DNA from: Selenomonadaceae bacterium
GTDB taxonomy: Bacteria; Bacillota; Negativicutes; Selenomonadales; Selenomonadaceae
Direction of reading: 5' to 3'
NCBI GenBank assembly: GCA_017476425.1
Contig: JAFUZV010000217.1
Coordinates: forward strand, 1-42,912
Length of the DNA: 42,912 bases
The number at the start of each line of letters is the position of its first letter. Position 1 is the first letter of the stretch. Below the pieces are notes generated by a model. That model saw only the letters and a list, made by a program, of their open reading frames with translations, was not told where the DNA came from and ran no database searches. Made by a program: the position numbers and the translations under genes. Of the stretch, positions 8,659 through 16,736 are shown one piece after another.

Positions 8659-9246
8659 CTAGAAAAGTATGTTAAATATTTGAGTAAGAATGCCTTGACG
8701 CTGTTTAGCATTAAGCGGACCTTTACCATCAAATTTAAGCGTAGCATCAGCAACTCTATTTGACGAAACAGTATTATTAGGCGTTACGTCGTCACGGCGA
8801 ATTACACCGCGAATTGTAATTTTGTGCTCATCACGATTTTGCCAGATTGATTGAGTGCCCTCAACAACTAAATTTCCGTTAGGCATAACTTCAACGACGC
8901 TGACAGTTACATTGCCTGTAAAGCTGTTTGTATCTGTAGCACTTCCGCTGGCTGTGAATGAATCTGAACCGCTAGCCGTTGCCGCCGCTAAAAAGTGAAA
9001 AATTCCTGTTCCTGCATTCAAATTAACTGATCCGCTTTTTGAATTACTGCGTTCTTTCGCCGCTGTTTGAGTTGTTGACTCATTGATAACGATTGTTAAA
9101 ATATCGCCAACATCTCTAGCCTTACGATCTGCATATATAGACCAACTGCTATCACGCCAAAGACTCTTAGCCTCAACAATTTGATTTTGTCCAAAATTTA
9201 CAAATACAAAGCTAAGTATCGCTATAATTGTAAATAATTTTTTCAC
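8659..9246 (-). CDS. flgH: Flagellar L-ring protein FlgH
   Basis: A 195-residue protein that forms the L ring in the outer membrane. The GTG start at 9246 follows GGAGGTGATTCC. The signal peptide ends near VEA, followed by KSLWRDSSWSIYADRKARDVGDIL, the DVGDILTIVI block that defines the family, and the C-terminal GVIRRDDVTPNNTVSSNRVADA and KQRQGILTQIFNILF. In Proteobacteria FlgH is a lipoprotein. Here no cysteine occurs anywhere near the signal-peptide end, so a lipobox is lacking and the mature protein is probably unlipidated. It is an operon gene between flgA and flgI. Confidence 0.94.
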   Translation of the reverse strand: MKKLFTIIAILSFVFVNFGQNQIVEAKSLWRDSSWSIYADRKARDVGDILTIVINESTTQTAAKERSNSKSGSVNLNAGTGIFHFLAAATASGSDSFTASGSATDTNSFTGNVTVSVVEVMPNGNLVVEGTQSIWQNRDEHKITIRGVIRRDDVTPNNTVSSNRVADATLKFDGKGPLNAKQRQGILTQIFNILF

Positions 9247-9285
9247 GGAATCACCTCCGCGCAAAAGTTTTTTTAAATAATTAAA

Positions 9286-9999
9286 TTAAAAAATAACTTC
9301 GACAGTCTGACCATCAATGACTTTACCTGTAATGATTTTACCGCTGCTTTCATTTCTCACTCTGATCATCTCACCGACTCGTCCACGAGCCATTGCAATA
9401 CCTTTAGCTGAAGCCTCAACACCGTGATATTTAATGTGAAGTCTGACAGGTTGATTGATCTGTATAACTTGCGCCGTTCGGAACATTGAAAGAGTTACAG
9501 GCGATCCGGCTCTAATTGTCCGCATTGGAACTAATTCTTTGATCAGTGTAAAATCTTTGATATATTCGTTGCGACCATCAACAGTAATTTCATCAAATCT
9601 AAAATCTGATTCACTCAAATTTTTATCGAACATTAAATCACGTGAAGCAACTAAAACTGTATCATAGACTCTAACTTGAACAACAAAATTAATTACCTTG
9701 ACAACACGTCCGTCAACTTTATATCTTGCAGTTACGCTTGTCATTCCGGCATAATTAATTTGTCCCGGAACAGTTATTTCAACTTGAGCATTACCATCGG
9801 GAACAGGTTGATCATACATTCTACGCAAAAAATTAATTTCACGTCGACGCATATCGCCGCGTTCATTAAGGATTGTTTCAATTCGATTGATCGCTAATGC
9901 TTCGATCTCTTCACCTGTTATTACTTGTGCATTTACAATTTGAGTTGAAGTCGCTATTGAAAAGATCAACAGCAAAGTCAAAAACAGTTTTTTAATCAT
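9286..9999 (-). CDS. flgA: Flagellar P-ring assembly chaperone FlgA
   Basis: A 237-residue periplasmic chaperone needed for FlgI polymerisation into the P ring. A signal peptide (residues 1-24, cleaved after VNA) is followed by an N-terminal domain and a C-terminal SAF-type domain (about 110-235) with DLMFDKNLSESDFRFDE, LVPMRTIRAGSPVTLSMF and a terminal VRNESSGKIITGKVIDGQTV. The start ATG at 9999 shares one base with the stop codon of flgG (TAATG), so it is translationally coupled. It lies upstream of flgH and flgI, as expected for ring assembly genes. Confidence 0.92.
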   Translation of the reverse strand: MIKKLFLTLLLIFSIATSTQIVNAQVITGEEIEALAINRIETILNERGDMRRREINFLRRMYDQPVPDGNAQVEITVPGQINYAGMTSVTARYKVDGRVVKVINFVVQVRVYDTVLVASRDLMFDKNLSESDFRFDEITVDGRNEYIKDFTLIKELVPMRTIRAGSPVTLSMFRTAQVIQINQPVRLHIKYHGVEASAKGIAMARGRVGEMIRVRNESSGKIITGKVIDGQTVEVIF

Positions 10000-10790
10000 T
10001 ATCTCTTGAGACCGTTAGCAATTTCAAGCATTGAATCAGAAGTTGTAATTGCTTTCGAGTTAGATTCGTAAGCACGTTGTGCAATGATCATATTAACCAT
10101 TTCTTCAACAACTTGTACGCCGCTCATTTCAATAGTACCTTGTGCAAGTGAATTAGATTGACCGGACTGATTGAAATCAACTTGCACTTCGTCACCGGAT
10201 GCATCATTAGCTCTGAAAAGATTTTTACCAAGTGAAGTAAGACCTTCAGGATTAATAAATCTGTAAAGGTTAATCGTTCCGCCGTTTTGAATAGCATTAT
10301 TAAGCATATATGAAACCGTGCCATCTTCAGCAATAACGATTGAATCACGTGAAGCATTAGGATCAATAGTAACTTCTTCAAAGAGATGATAACCGTCAGT
10401 AGTTACAAGGTTACCATCGCTGTCAAGTTTAAATGAACCGTCACGAGTATAAGCAGCATCACCATTCGGAAGACGGATTTTGAAAAAGCCATCGCCTTGA
10501 ATACCAACATCAGTAGGATTATCAGTCGTTTCAAGCGGACCTTGTGTAAAAACTCTGTGAGTTGCAGCAACTCTAACGCCAAGACCGACTTGTTTACCTT
10601 GTGGATAAGTTGTCGTTGCGCTTGAATTTCCGCCAGGATCACGAAGCGTTTGATAAAGCAAATCTTGAAATTCAGCTCTGACTTTTTTATTGCCGTAAGT
10701 ATTCACGTTGGCGAGGTTGTGTGCAACAATGTCCATATTAGTCTGCTGTGCAATCATACCTGACGCAGCCGACCAAAGTGATCTCATCAT
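9999..10790 (-). CDS. flgG: Flagellar distal rod protein FlgG
   Basis: A 263-residue axial protein forming the distal rod. The N-terminal motif SLWSAASGMIAQQTNMDIVAHNLANVNT and the C-terminal VQVVEEMVNMIIAQRAYESNSKAI are the paired coiled-coil ends of rod/hook proteins. The GDGFFKI and YTRDGSFKLDSDGNLVT blocks of the middle domain are typical of FlgG. It is exported by the flagellar type III apparatus without a signal peptide. Length matches the family (about 260). The start ATG (10790; a second ATG follows at 10787) lies after a GGGGG-containing leader. It is separated from flgF by a 155-base gap that includes heptamer repeat copy B. Confidence 0.96.
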   Translation of the reverse strand: MMRSLWSAASGMIAQQTNMDIVAHNLANVNTYGNKKVRAEFQDLLYQTLRDPGGNSSATTTYPQGKQVGLGVRVAATHRVFTQGPLETTDNPTDVGIQGDGFFKIRLPNGDAAYTRDGSFKLDSDGNLVTTDGYHLFEEVTIDPNASRDSIVIAEDGTVSYMLNNAIQNGGTINLYRFINPEGLTSLGKNLFRANDASGDEVQVDFNQSGQSNSLAQGTIEMSGVQVVEEMVNMIIAQRAYESNSKAITTSDSMLEIANGLKR

Positions 10791-10911
10791 AATGTTTACC
10801 CCCTAATTACAAAAAAACTTCCGTGTCAATATTTTCCTATAATGTCTATCGTGATTAAATAAACAAAACTTAAATTTAAATTAGTAGTTAGTTGTTAAGA
10901 ATCAAAAAATT

Positions 10912-10948
10912 AATTCTGCATTCTGCATTCTTAATTCCTAATTAATTA
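10912..10948 (-). repeat. Heptamer repeat copy B (flgF-flgG)
   Basis: Plus-strand units ATTCTGC, ATTCTGC, ATTCTTA, ATTCCTA, ATTAATT. Read on the minus strand it starts exactly at the flgF stop codon (TAATTAATTAGG) and ends with AATTAATT, giving short inverted ends. Confidence 0.7.
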
Positions 10949-11887
10949 ACCATTAGTGCCGACATCATTAACAGATTTATCAAGCATTTCATCTTGAGTT
11001 GTAACAGCTTTAGCCGCCGCCTCATAAAGTCTATGATTGTGAATTAATTCAACCATTTCACGGACAATTAGAACGTTTGATTTTTCTAAAGCACCTTGAA
11101 CAATTAAACCATTCGCCGCTTGAGGTTGTGCAATATTTCCATCTTGATCGGCAACAGGTACAAATAAATTATCACCTTGCTTGCGAAGTGCTAAACGATC
11201 TTCAAAACTTACAAGCTGAATTTGTGCAAGAAGTTGTCTATTACCTTGATTGCCGGTTGTTACGATCTGATCGGGATCAGGTTGATATTGATCGGTGTCG
11301 TCACCTTTAACGTAAACGCCGCCGTCTTCAGTGATAATAATATCTTTGTTAAACATATCTCGCGGAATTTGAATTGGTTGACCTTGATTGTCAAGAAGAT
11401 TATAACCACGAATGTCTTGAATATAACCGTCAGCATTTCTGAAAAATGCACCGTTACGAGTGTAACGAATGCCATTAGGACTTTGAATCGTAAAAAATCC
11501 TTCGCCGCCGATCGCTAAATCTAATTCGTTGCCTGTTGTTTCGATCGGACCTTGATCATAATTAACTGCGATCTCATCAATATAATCACCTAAACCTAAA
11601 CGACCAATATTCGGACGATAGAATGGATCAGCGTCAAATTGTTTAAATCGCGTCACGTCGATCATATCAGTAACATAATCAGTCTGTGAATTTGGTTCCA
11701 TACCAACTAAGCCGCCGTCTTCGTGATCGTAATATCGACGAATCAGCATCGCTTCAAATTCTTTGTGAATTGCTTTATCTTGTTTATAACCTGTCGTTGC
11801 GGCATTTGCTAAATTATTTGCAATAACATCGGTTCGTTTAGTCTCGGTGACCATTCCTGTTGCCGCAGTATATAATCCACGCCACAT
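10946..11887 (-). CDS. flgF: Flagellar basal-body rod protein FlgF
   Basis: A 313-residue rod/hook-family protein: N-terminal MWRGLYTAATGMVTETKR plus VIANNLANAATTGYKQD, central IGGEGFFTIQSPNGIRYTRNG, and C-terminal IVREMVELIHNHRLYEAAAKAV. It is placed first before flgG, which supports FlgF (proximal rod). It is about 60 residues longer than the enterobacterial protein because of an extra region around residues 50-100. A FlgG paralogue is the alternative name, but gene order favours FlgF. The start at 11887 follows GAGGAGG. The roughly 265 bases upstream hold no obvious sigma-28 box that I can identify, so the operon promoter is unassigned. Confidence 0.88.
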   Translation of the reverse strand: MWRGLYTAATGMVTETKRTDVIANNLANAATTGYKQDKAIHKEFEAMLIRRYYDHEDGGLVGMEPNSQTDYVTDMIDVTRFKQFDADPFYRPNIGRLGLGDYIDEIAVNYDQGPIETTGNELDLAIGGEGFFTIQSPNGIRYTRNGAFFRNADGYIQDIRGYNLLDNQGQPIQIPRDMFNKDIIITEDGGVYVKGDDTDQYQPDPDQIVTTGNQGNRQLLAQIQLVSFEDRLALRKQGDNLFVPVADQDGNIAQPQAANGLIVQGALEKSNVLIVREMVELIHNHRLYEAAAKAVTTQDEMLDKSVNDVGTNG

Positions 11888-12086
11888 TAATTGCTTACCT
11901 CCTCACAAAAATAATATTAAAAAATTTTTTTACTCAAAGAAAAATAAAATAATTTTTAAATTTCGTTTCGACGAACTAAAATAAATTCCTTCAAATTAAT
12001 TTAGATTTTTGATGAGTGATCGATCTTAAAAAAATTTTTTCGTAAAATAAAAATCAATCATTAAGTGAATACATAAACTTTATTAA

Positions 12087-12115
12087 TTGACAGCTAAAAA
12101 TTTCTTTGATAAAAT
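12087..12115 (+). promoter_or_regulatory. Promoter of the PTS IIA gene
   Basis: TTGACA (12087-12092) and TAAAAT (12110-12115) with a 17-base spacer lie about 40 bases before the start codon. This is a near-consensus housekeeping promoter. Confidence 0.75.
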
Positions 12116-12153
12116 ATCAGAAAGTTTTTGTAATTAATTGAGGAGGATCAAAT

Positions 12154-12516
12154 ATGGAAGTTAAATATGAAACGACGATCACGGCTGTTGGTAAGCTGGC
12201 GCACGAATTTCTTGACAACAATAGTAGCGTTATAATTCTCAATGAAGGCGTTCATCCTAATCTTTCTGATATGGTTGTGGAGCATACCGTTAATGATCTT
12301 TCTGCTGATATTGAAGTTGGTGATAAACTCAAGATCGGCAACACTGATTTCAAAGTTATGAAAGTCGGTGATGTTGCTAATAAAACCATTCGTGAAGAAG
12401 GACATTGCACGCTTGTTATTAATGCTGATGGAACGATGCCTGGTCAAATCATTGTTAAAGGTGTTATGCCTCCGCGTCTTCGTATCGGCGATAAAATTAA
12501 ATTCTTCAAAAAATAA
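12154..12516 (+). CDS. srlB: PTS glucitol/sorbitol-type EIIA protein
   Basis: A 120-residue soluble protein matching the GutA/SrlB EIIA family (EIIA-Gut): TTITAVGKLAHEFLDNNSSV, VIILNEGVHPNLSDMVVEH, and the ending PPRLRIGDKIKFF. His44 in VVEHTVND aligns with the phosphorylated histidine of the E. coli protein, so it could accept phosphate from HPr. No IIB, IIC or sorbitol-phosphate dehydrogenase gene is adjacent: it has its own promoter and a terminator. It may therefore serve a distant permease or act as a regulatory phosphoprotein. Some Negativicutes carry such stand-alone copies. The ribosome binding site GAGGAGG is strong. Confidence 0.82.
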   Translation: MEVKYETTITAVGKLAHEFLDNNSSVIILNEGVHPNLSDMVVEHTVNDLSADIEVGDKLKIGNTDFKVMKVGDVANKTIREEGHCTLVINADGTMPGQIIVKGVMPPRLRIGDKIKFFKK

Positions 12517-12542
12517 ATTTTGATCTCAGTAGAGACAATAAA

Positions 12543-12582
12543 AAAGCCTCCTTGTGTAGAAAAAATTACATAAGGAGGCTTT
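12543..12582. terminator. Bidirectional terminator, PTS IIA / cdsA
   Basis: A long stem (AAAGCCTCCTTGTGTA with TACATAAGGAGGCTTT, about 15 pairs) with an AT loop lies between convergent genes. Confidence 0.85.
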
Positions 12583-12613
12583 ATAATTTAAATTAGAAAA
12601 GCCCATTACTTTT

Positions 12614-13504
12614 TCAAATTAAACCTGCAATGATTATGAAGTAGTAGAAAACCGGCGCAGTATAAAAAATACTGTCGAAACGATCTAACATTCCGCCGTG
12701 ACCAGGTAATAATATTCCGGAGTCCTTAACGCCTGTGAAACGTTTCATAACTGATTCAACGAGATCACCGAGAGTTGCAACGATCGAAAGAATTAATCCC
12801 AAGATCGCCATTTCAACGAAGGGAAAATTGAAAATCACATTTCCGATCAAAATTGCCATTGCAGTCGTTCCGACGATCGATCCTAAAAATCCTTCAATCG
12901 TTTTGTTCGGACTGATCGAACTTGCTAATTTATGTGATCCGATCGCCGTGCCGACAAAATATGCAAAAGTATCACTTGACCACGTACAAATAAACAAAAT
13001 CCAGATCAAAGCACTGCCAACGTCAAAATTAAAACTCATCAATGTATCAATCGCACTTTCGATCGGTAAACCATTATTCATTATCGTTGTTACAGAATCG
13101 ATCGGCGTTTGAATTTTTTCATCGTCGATAAATCTCAAAAGGATCAAATGTGAAAATGGTAAACCTATATATAAAACGCCTGCGATTGAGGCGCAAGCGT
13201 CTATAGGTCTCACGGTTCCGTGAAGGATCACCGTCATTAAAAAAATCAACAACATTCCAAGCGTCAACACGGCAAGAAGTTCTTCAATATTTCCGAGCCA
13301 CGCACAGCAAAGCATTAACAACAAAGTCAATACGCCTGAAATATATGTTGGATCAATACCTTTGTTCTTCATCATCATTACATATTCGTGCCAGCCGATT
13401 AAACTCAAAAGCATTGCAAAAATCGCAAAAGGCATTCCGCCGAGTTGAATTACAATCGCCGCTATTATTATTCCTATTATTCCGCTGATTATTCTAACTA
13501 TCAA
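12614..13504 (-). CDS. cdsA: Phosphatidate cytidylyltransferase (CDP-diacylglycerol synthase)
   Basis: An integral membrane enzyme converting phosphatidic acid and CTP into CDP-diacylglycerol, the precursor of phosphatidylethanolamine, phosphatidylglycerol and cardiolipin. About 296 residues with eight or so hydrophobic segments. The C-terminal signature is complete: SVMKRFTGVKDSGILLPGHG followed by GMLDRFDS, with the conserved K-R, K-D and D-R-F-D residues. I place the start at the TTG at 13504, 8 bases after GAGG; the ATG at 13510 is an alternative but sits too near the ribosome binding site. It follows uppS closely in the pyrH-frr-uppS-cdsA run. The usual next genes (dxr, rseP) are absent, replaced by a terminator. 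Confidence 0.93.
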   Translation of the reverse strand: MIVRIISGIIGIIIAAIVIQLGGMPFAIFAMLLSLIGWHEYVMMMKNKGIDPTYISGVLTLLLMLCCAWLGNIEELLAVLTLGMLLIFLMTVILHGTVRPIDACASIAGVLYIGLPFSHLILLRFIDDEKIQTPIDSVTTIMNNGLPIESAIDTLMSFNFDVGSALIWILFICTWSSDTFAYFVGTAIGSHKLASSISPNKTIEGFLGSIVGTTAMAILIGNVIFNFPFVEMAILGLILSIVATLGDLVESVMKRFTGVKDSGILLPGHGGMLDRFDSIFYTAPVFYYFIIIAGLI

Positions 13505-13531
13505 TAGCATCACCTCTGATTGATCGACAAA

Positions 13532-14305
13532 TTATTTTATACTTCCGAAACGTCGATCACGTTTTCCAAAATCTTTCAAAGCCTCTAAAAATTCTTCAGG
13601 CGTAAATTCCGGAAAAGTTGTATTTGTAAACCAAAATTCAGCGTAAGCAGACTGCCAAAGCATAAAATTACTTACTCTGAGATCGCCGCCGGTTCTGATC
13701 AAAAGATCGATCGGCACTTCATTACCTGTATCAAGTTGACTTTCAAATAATTTACTGTCGATCTGATCAATTTTAATTTCACCGTCAAGAACTTTTTTAG
13801 CGATCTTTTGAGTTGCTCTGACAATTTCATCTTGTCCGCCGTAATTTGTTGCAACATTAAATCTCAAGCCGGTGTTATTTCTCATCATCTCTTCAGCGTC
13901 ATCAATTTGCTTGATCAAACTCTCCGACAATTCGTTAATTCGTCCGAGAAATTTGATCCGAACATTTTTTTCATTGAGTTCACGCTTTTCCTTCTCAAGA
14001 TATTCACTGAATAAATGCATAAGAAAATCAACCTCTGTATGCGGTCTATTCCAATTTTCAGTTGAAAAAGCATACACGGTTAAAGCCTCAAGTTCAATAT
14101 TCACCGCCGTCGTGATAATTTTTTTCAGCGTCTTAACGCCTGCAGCGTGCCCGGCACTTCTAAGCAAGCCTAAACCTTTAGCCCAACGCCCGTTACCGTC
14201 CATAATTATTCCAACGTGTTTTGGTAATGTAGAATTAAGAATTAAGAATGAAGAATTATTTATTTTGTTATTATCATCCTGCATTCTACATTCTCCATTC
14301 TGCAT
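13532..14305 (-). CDS. uppS: Isoprenyl (undecaprenyl) diphosphate synthase
   Basis: Builds the C55 undecaprenyl diphosphate lipid carrier by cis-addition of isopentenyl units; needed for peptidoglycan and O-antigen assembly. The conserved core begins PKHVGIIMDGNGRWA (catalytic Asp36 in this numbering), continues YAFSTENWNRP and ends SAYAEFWF, FLEALKDFGKRDRRFG. Length 257. The first 26 residues (MQNGECRMQDD...ILNST) are not family sequence: they are encoded by heptamer repeat copy C. The ATG at 14305 has GGAAG 9 bases upstream, inside the end of frr; a second ATG at 14284 has a GGAG supplied by the repeat itself. No later ATG, GTG or TTG precedes the core, so the repeat must be translated. Confidence 0.95.
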   Translation of the reverse strand: MQNGECRMQDDNNKINNSSFLILNSTLPKHVGIIMDGNGRWAKGLGLLRSAGHAAGVKTLKKIITTAVNIELEALTVYAFSTENWNRPHTEVDFLMHLFSEYLEKEKRELNEKNVRIKFLGRINELSESLIKQIDDAEEMMRNNTGLRFNVATNYGGQDEIVRATQKIAKKVLDGEIKIDQIDSKLFESQLDTGNEVPIDLLIRTGGDLRVSNFMLWQSAYAEFWFTNTTFPEFTPEEFLEALKDFGKRDRRFGSIK

Positions 14306-14312
14306 TAATTTA
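14225..14312 (-). repeat. Heptamer repeat copy C (frr-uppS, partly coding)
   Basis: Two arms of 7-base units in inverse orientation: TGTAGAA, TTAAGAA, TTAAGAA, TGAAGAA (14228-14255) and TGCATTC, TACATTC, TCCATTC, TGCATTA (14280-14307). The arms match at 21 of 26 positions when folded, leaving an AT-rich loop of about 26 bases. One end meets the frr stop codon; the other runs into uppS codon 26. Confidence 0.75.
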
Positions 14313-14867
14313 AACTTCCATAACTTCTTTTTCTTTACCGGCTTTCGTACTATCGACTAATTTAATGTATTTATCCAAAAGTTTTTGAATTTTTTCTTGA
14401 CCTTCTTTGCGATCGTCTTCAGTGATCTCTTTGTTCTTCTCAGCTTTCTTGATCGCTTCATTGCCGTCACGACGGATATTTCTCATCGCAACTTTTGCCT
14501 CTTCAGCCTTCTTGCTGACAACTTTGACTAATTCCTTACGTCTCTCTTGAGTAAGCTGTGGAATTGCAAGACGAATTGCTGTACCGTCATTGTTAGGCGT
14601 AAGACCAAGATCAGATTTTTGAATTGCTTTTTCAATATCTTTCAATGTGCCTTTATCATAAGGCTTGATCATAATCATTCTAGGTTCAGGAACGGTAACG
14701 CTTGCCATTTGATTAACCGGCGTTGGCGTTCCATAATAATCGACCATAACTTTATCAAGAAGTGAAGGCATAGCACGACCGGCTCTTAATGTGCCATAAT
14801 CTTTTTTGAGACCTTCTAAAGTTTTTTTCATTTTTTCTTCTTGTGACTTCATTATATCATCAATCAT
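14310..14867 (-). CDS. frr: Ribosome recycling factor
   Basis: Splits the post-termination ribosome together with EF-G. The 185-residue protein has the tRNA-like two-domain pattern: a coiled N-terminal helix with [20 protein letters not shown], the domain II stretch [17 protein letters not shown], then [20 protein letters not shown] and the C-terminal long helices ([20 protein letters not shown]). The start is placed at the ATG at 14867 (MIDDIMKS), matching the family and 8 bases after AAAGG; earlier in-frame starts at 14870 and 14876 are crowded by that site. It follows pyrH, from which it is separated by heptamer repeat copy D. Confidence 0.97.
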   Translation of the reverse strand: MIDDIMKSQEEKMKKTLEGLKKDYGTLRAGRAMPSLLDKVMVDYYGTPTPVNQMASVTVPEPRMIMIKPYDKGTLKDIEKAIQKSDLGLTPNNDGTAIRLAIPQLTQERRKELVKVVSKKAEEAKVAMRNIRRDGNEAIKKAEKNKEITEDDRKEGQEKIQKLLDKYIKLVDSTKAGKEKEVMEV

Positions 14868-14888
14868 CATTATCACCTTTCTATTTAA

Positions 14889-14965
14889 TGTAGAATGCAG
14901 AATGTAGAATTAAGAATTAATTCCTCAGCCCTTAGCCTTCAGCTCTTAGCCCTAATGCTGCATTA
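14889..14965 (-). repeat. Heptamer repeat copy D (pyrH-frr)
   Basis: About eleven 7-base units of two kinds: TGTAGAA/TGCAGAA/TTAAGAA (14889-14917) and CTTAGCC/TTCAGCT type (14925-14955). On the minus strand it starts at the pyrH stop codon (TTAATGCAG) and ends CTGCATT...CATTAA, so its ends are inverted repeats. Confidence 0.75.
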
Positions 14966-15670
14966 ACTAACAGTTGTTCCGATCTCTTCACCCATAGCCG
15001 CACGATAAATATTTTCGTAGTCGTCGATATTAAAAACTACAAGCGGAATATCATTATCCATACAAAGAGAAGTTGCCGTTGAGTCCATAACGTGAAGACC
15101 GAGATTTAGAATTTCAATATAAGCGAGCTTGTCAAATTTTTTAGCAGTGCTATCTTTGTTCGGATCTTTATCGTAAATTCCGTCAGTACCTTTTTTCGCC
15201 ATAAGAATTACATCAGCTTCAATTTCTGCTGCTCTTAATGCCGCTGTCGTATCAGTTGAGAAATATGGATTACCTGTACCGGCTCCGAAAATTACTACAC
15301 GACCTTTTTCAAGATGTCTGACTGCACGTCGTCTAATATAAGGTTCTGCAACTTCACGCATTTCAATCGCCGTTTGAACTCTTGTAAAGACACCTAATTT
15401 TTCAAGCGCATCTTGCAAAGCTAAAGCATTCATCACCGTTGCAAGCATTCCCATATAATCCGCCGATGCTCTGTCCATACCTTTAGCACTGCCGCTGAGT
15501 CCACGCCAAATATTTCCGCCGCCAACAACAATCGCAACTTCTAATTTTTCGTCGTGAAGTCTTTTGATCTGTTTAGCAAGATTTTCTACAACTTCCGGCT
15601 TAATTCCAAAAGCCTCATCACCTGCCAAAGATTCACCGCTTAATTTTAAAACAATTCGCTTATACTTCAT
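14963..15670 (-). CDS. pyrH: UMP kinase
   Basis: Phosphorylates UMP to UDP in pyrimidine nucleotide synthesis; bacterial UMP kinases are hexamers of the amino-acid kinase fold regulated by UTP and GTP. The 235-residue sequence shows the N-terminal [14 protein letters not shown] phosphate loop, [13 protein letters not shown], the [20 protein letters not shown] helix, [20 protein letters not shown] and [13 protein letters not shown]. The start at 15670 follows GAGGTGAGATT. It is the first gene of pyrH-frr-uppS-cdsA in this window; tsf and rpsB, often upstream, are not here, and a LysR gene diverges from the same gap. Confidence 0.97.
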   Translation of the reverse strand: MKYKRIVLKLSGESLAGDEAFGIKPEVVENLAKQIKRLHDEKLEVAIVVGGGNIWRGLSGSAKGMDRASADYMGMLATVMNALALQDALEKLGVFTRVQTAIEMREVAEPYIRRRAVRHLEKGRVVIFGAGTGNPYFSTDTTAALRAAEIEADVILMAKKGTDGIYDKDPNKDSTAKKFDKLAYIEILNLGLHVMDSTATSLCMDNDIPLVVFNIDDYENIYRAAMGEEIGTTVS

Positions 15671-15732
15671 AATCTCACCTCAGATCATTTATCGCAAAAC
15701 AAATTCACGATTTATAAAAGTTTTCCTGCTTA

Positions 15733-15761
15733 TTGCGTAAAAAATTTTTTCGTTGTACAAT
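15733..15761 (+). promoter_or_regulatory. Promoter of the LysR-type regulator
   Basis: TTGCGT (15733-15738) and TACAAT (15756-15761) are 17 bases apart, about 40 bases before the start codon, in the gap shared with divergent pyrH. Confidence 0.6.
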
Positions 15762-15800
15762 GATTAAATAAATAACAATTATTTTTAAGGATGTGCTAAT

Positions 15801-16670
15801 ATGGAGTTAAGACAGCTTGAGTATTTTCAAATGGCAAGTCGACTTAGAAATATTACACGTGCAGCAAAACGCCTTAGAGTTTCACAACCGAATATCACTG
15901 TTGCGATCAAAAAACTTGAGGCGGAGCTCGGCATTCAATTATTCGATCGATCTCAAAAGCAACTTTCATTAACGCCGGAAGGTACAGTTTTTTTAAGCCG
16001 TGTTGATGTTGCTCTTCGTTGTTTGAATGATGCAATGATCGAAGTAAACGATTTCAAGCAACTTCAAAAAGGAATTATCAAAATCGGAATACCTCCAATG
16101 ATGGGAGCGTTTCTCTTTCCAAAAATTTTTTCCGGCTTTCAAGCACTTCATCCGGCTTTAGATATTATGCTTTTTGAAGAAGGTTCGATCGCAATTCGTG
16201 ATCTTTTGGATCGTGACGAATTAGATTTTGGAATTGTGATCACTTCAAACGCCTCACCGACATTAAATATTTTGCCTATGACTCGTTCTCAACTTGTCGC
16301 TTGTGTTCCTGCGTCGTCGAAACTTGCAAGCAAAAAAACTATTTCTAATGATGACATTGCAGAGGCAAATTTAATTCTAATGAAAGAAGGATCATATCTT
16401 CGTCAGATCATTCAAGAACGTTTGAAACATTTAAACATTTCACCTAATATTGTGCTTGAGTCCGGGCAGATCACGACGATCAAAGGTCTTGTTGCTCATA
16501 ATGTTGGAATTGCATTTTTGCTTGACTTCATTGCAAATGATTCAACAGAAATTCAATCAGTACCACTTGAAGATCCGATTTTCGTTGATATAGGTCTTGC
16601 GTGGAAAAAAGATCGTTACGTTTCAAAAGCAGCTCAAGCATTCATAAATTTTTGCAAGAAACCAATTTAA
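15801..16670 (+). CDS. LysR-family transcriptional regulator
   Basis: A 289-residue regulator. The N-terminal winged helix-turn-helix (about 1-60) shows the family pattern MELRQLEYFQMASRLRNITR followed by AAKRLRVSQPNITVAIKKLE and LGIQLFDRSQKQLSLTPEG. The C-terminal periplasmic-binding-like domain (about 90-285) should bind an effector. It is transcribed divergently from pyrH, a common LysR arrangement, but pyrH-frr is a housekeeping operon, so its true target may lie elsewhere. It is closed by a terminator. Effector and regulon are not inferable; autoregulation from the shared 130-base gap is likely. Confidence 0.92.
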   Translation: MELRQLEYFQMASRLRNITRAAKRLRVSQPNITVAIKKLEAELGIQLFDRSQKQLSLTPEGTVFLSRVDVALRCLNDAMIEVNDFKQLQKGIIKIGIPPMMGAFLFPKIFSGFQALHPALDIMLFEEGSIAIRDLLDRDELDFGIVITSNASPTLNILPMTRSQLVACVPASSKLASKKTISNDDIAEANLILMKEGSYLRQIIQERLKHLNISPNIVLESGQITTIKGLVAHNVGIAFLLDFIANDSTEIQSVPLEDPIFVDIGLAWKKDRYVSKAAQAFINFCKKPI

Positions 16671-16686
16671 ACAATTTCAATAAAAT

Positions 16687-16717
16687 AGAGACGGTCAAAT
16701 TGATCGTCTCTTTCTTT
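16687..16717. terminator. Bidirectional terminator, lysR / GT9
   Basis: AGAGACGGTCAA pairs with TTGATCGTCTCT (one G-T pair) and is followed by a T-rich run. It separates convergent genes. Confidence 0.8.
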
Positions 16718-16736
16718 ATGTGATTGTATCTTTATC

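Noticed and set aside
12154..12516. Complete sorbitol PTS operon
   Set aside because: Only the IIA gene is present; promoter and terminator isolate it and no IIB, IIC or dehydrogenase gene is adjacent.
14225..14312. CRISPR-like array from regular short repeats
   Set aside because: The units are 7 bases with no unique spacers of constant length, and no cas genes occur.
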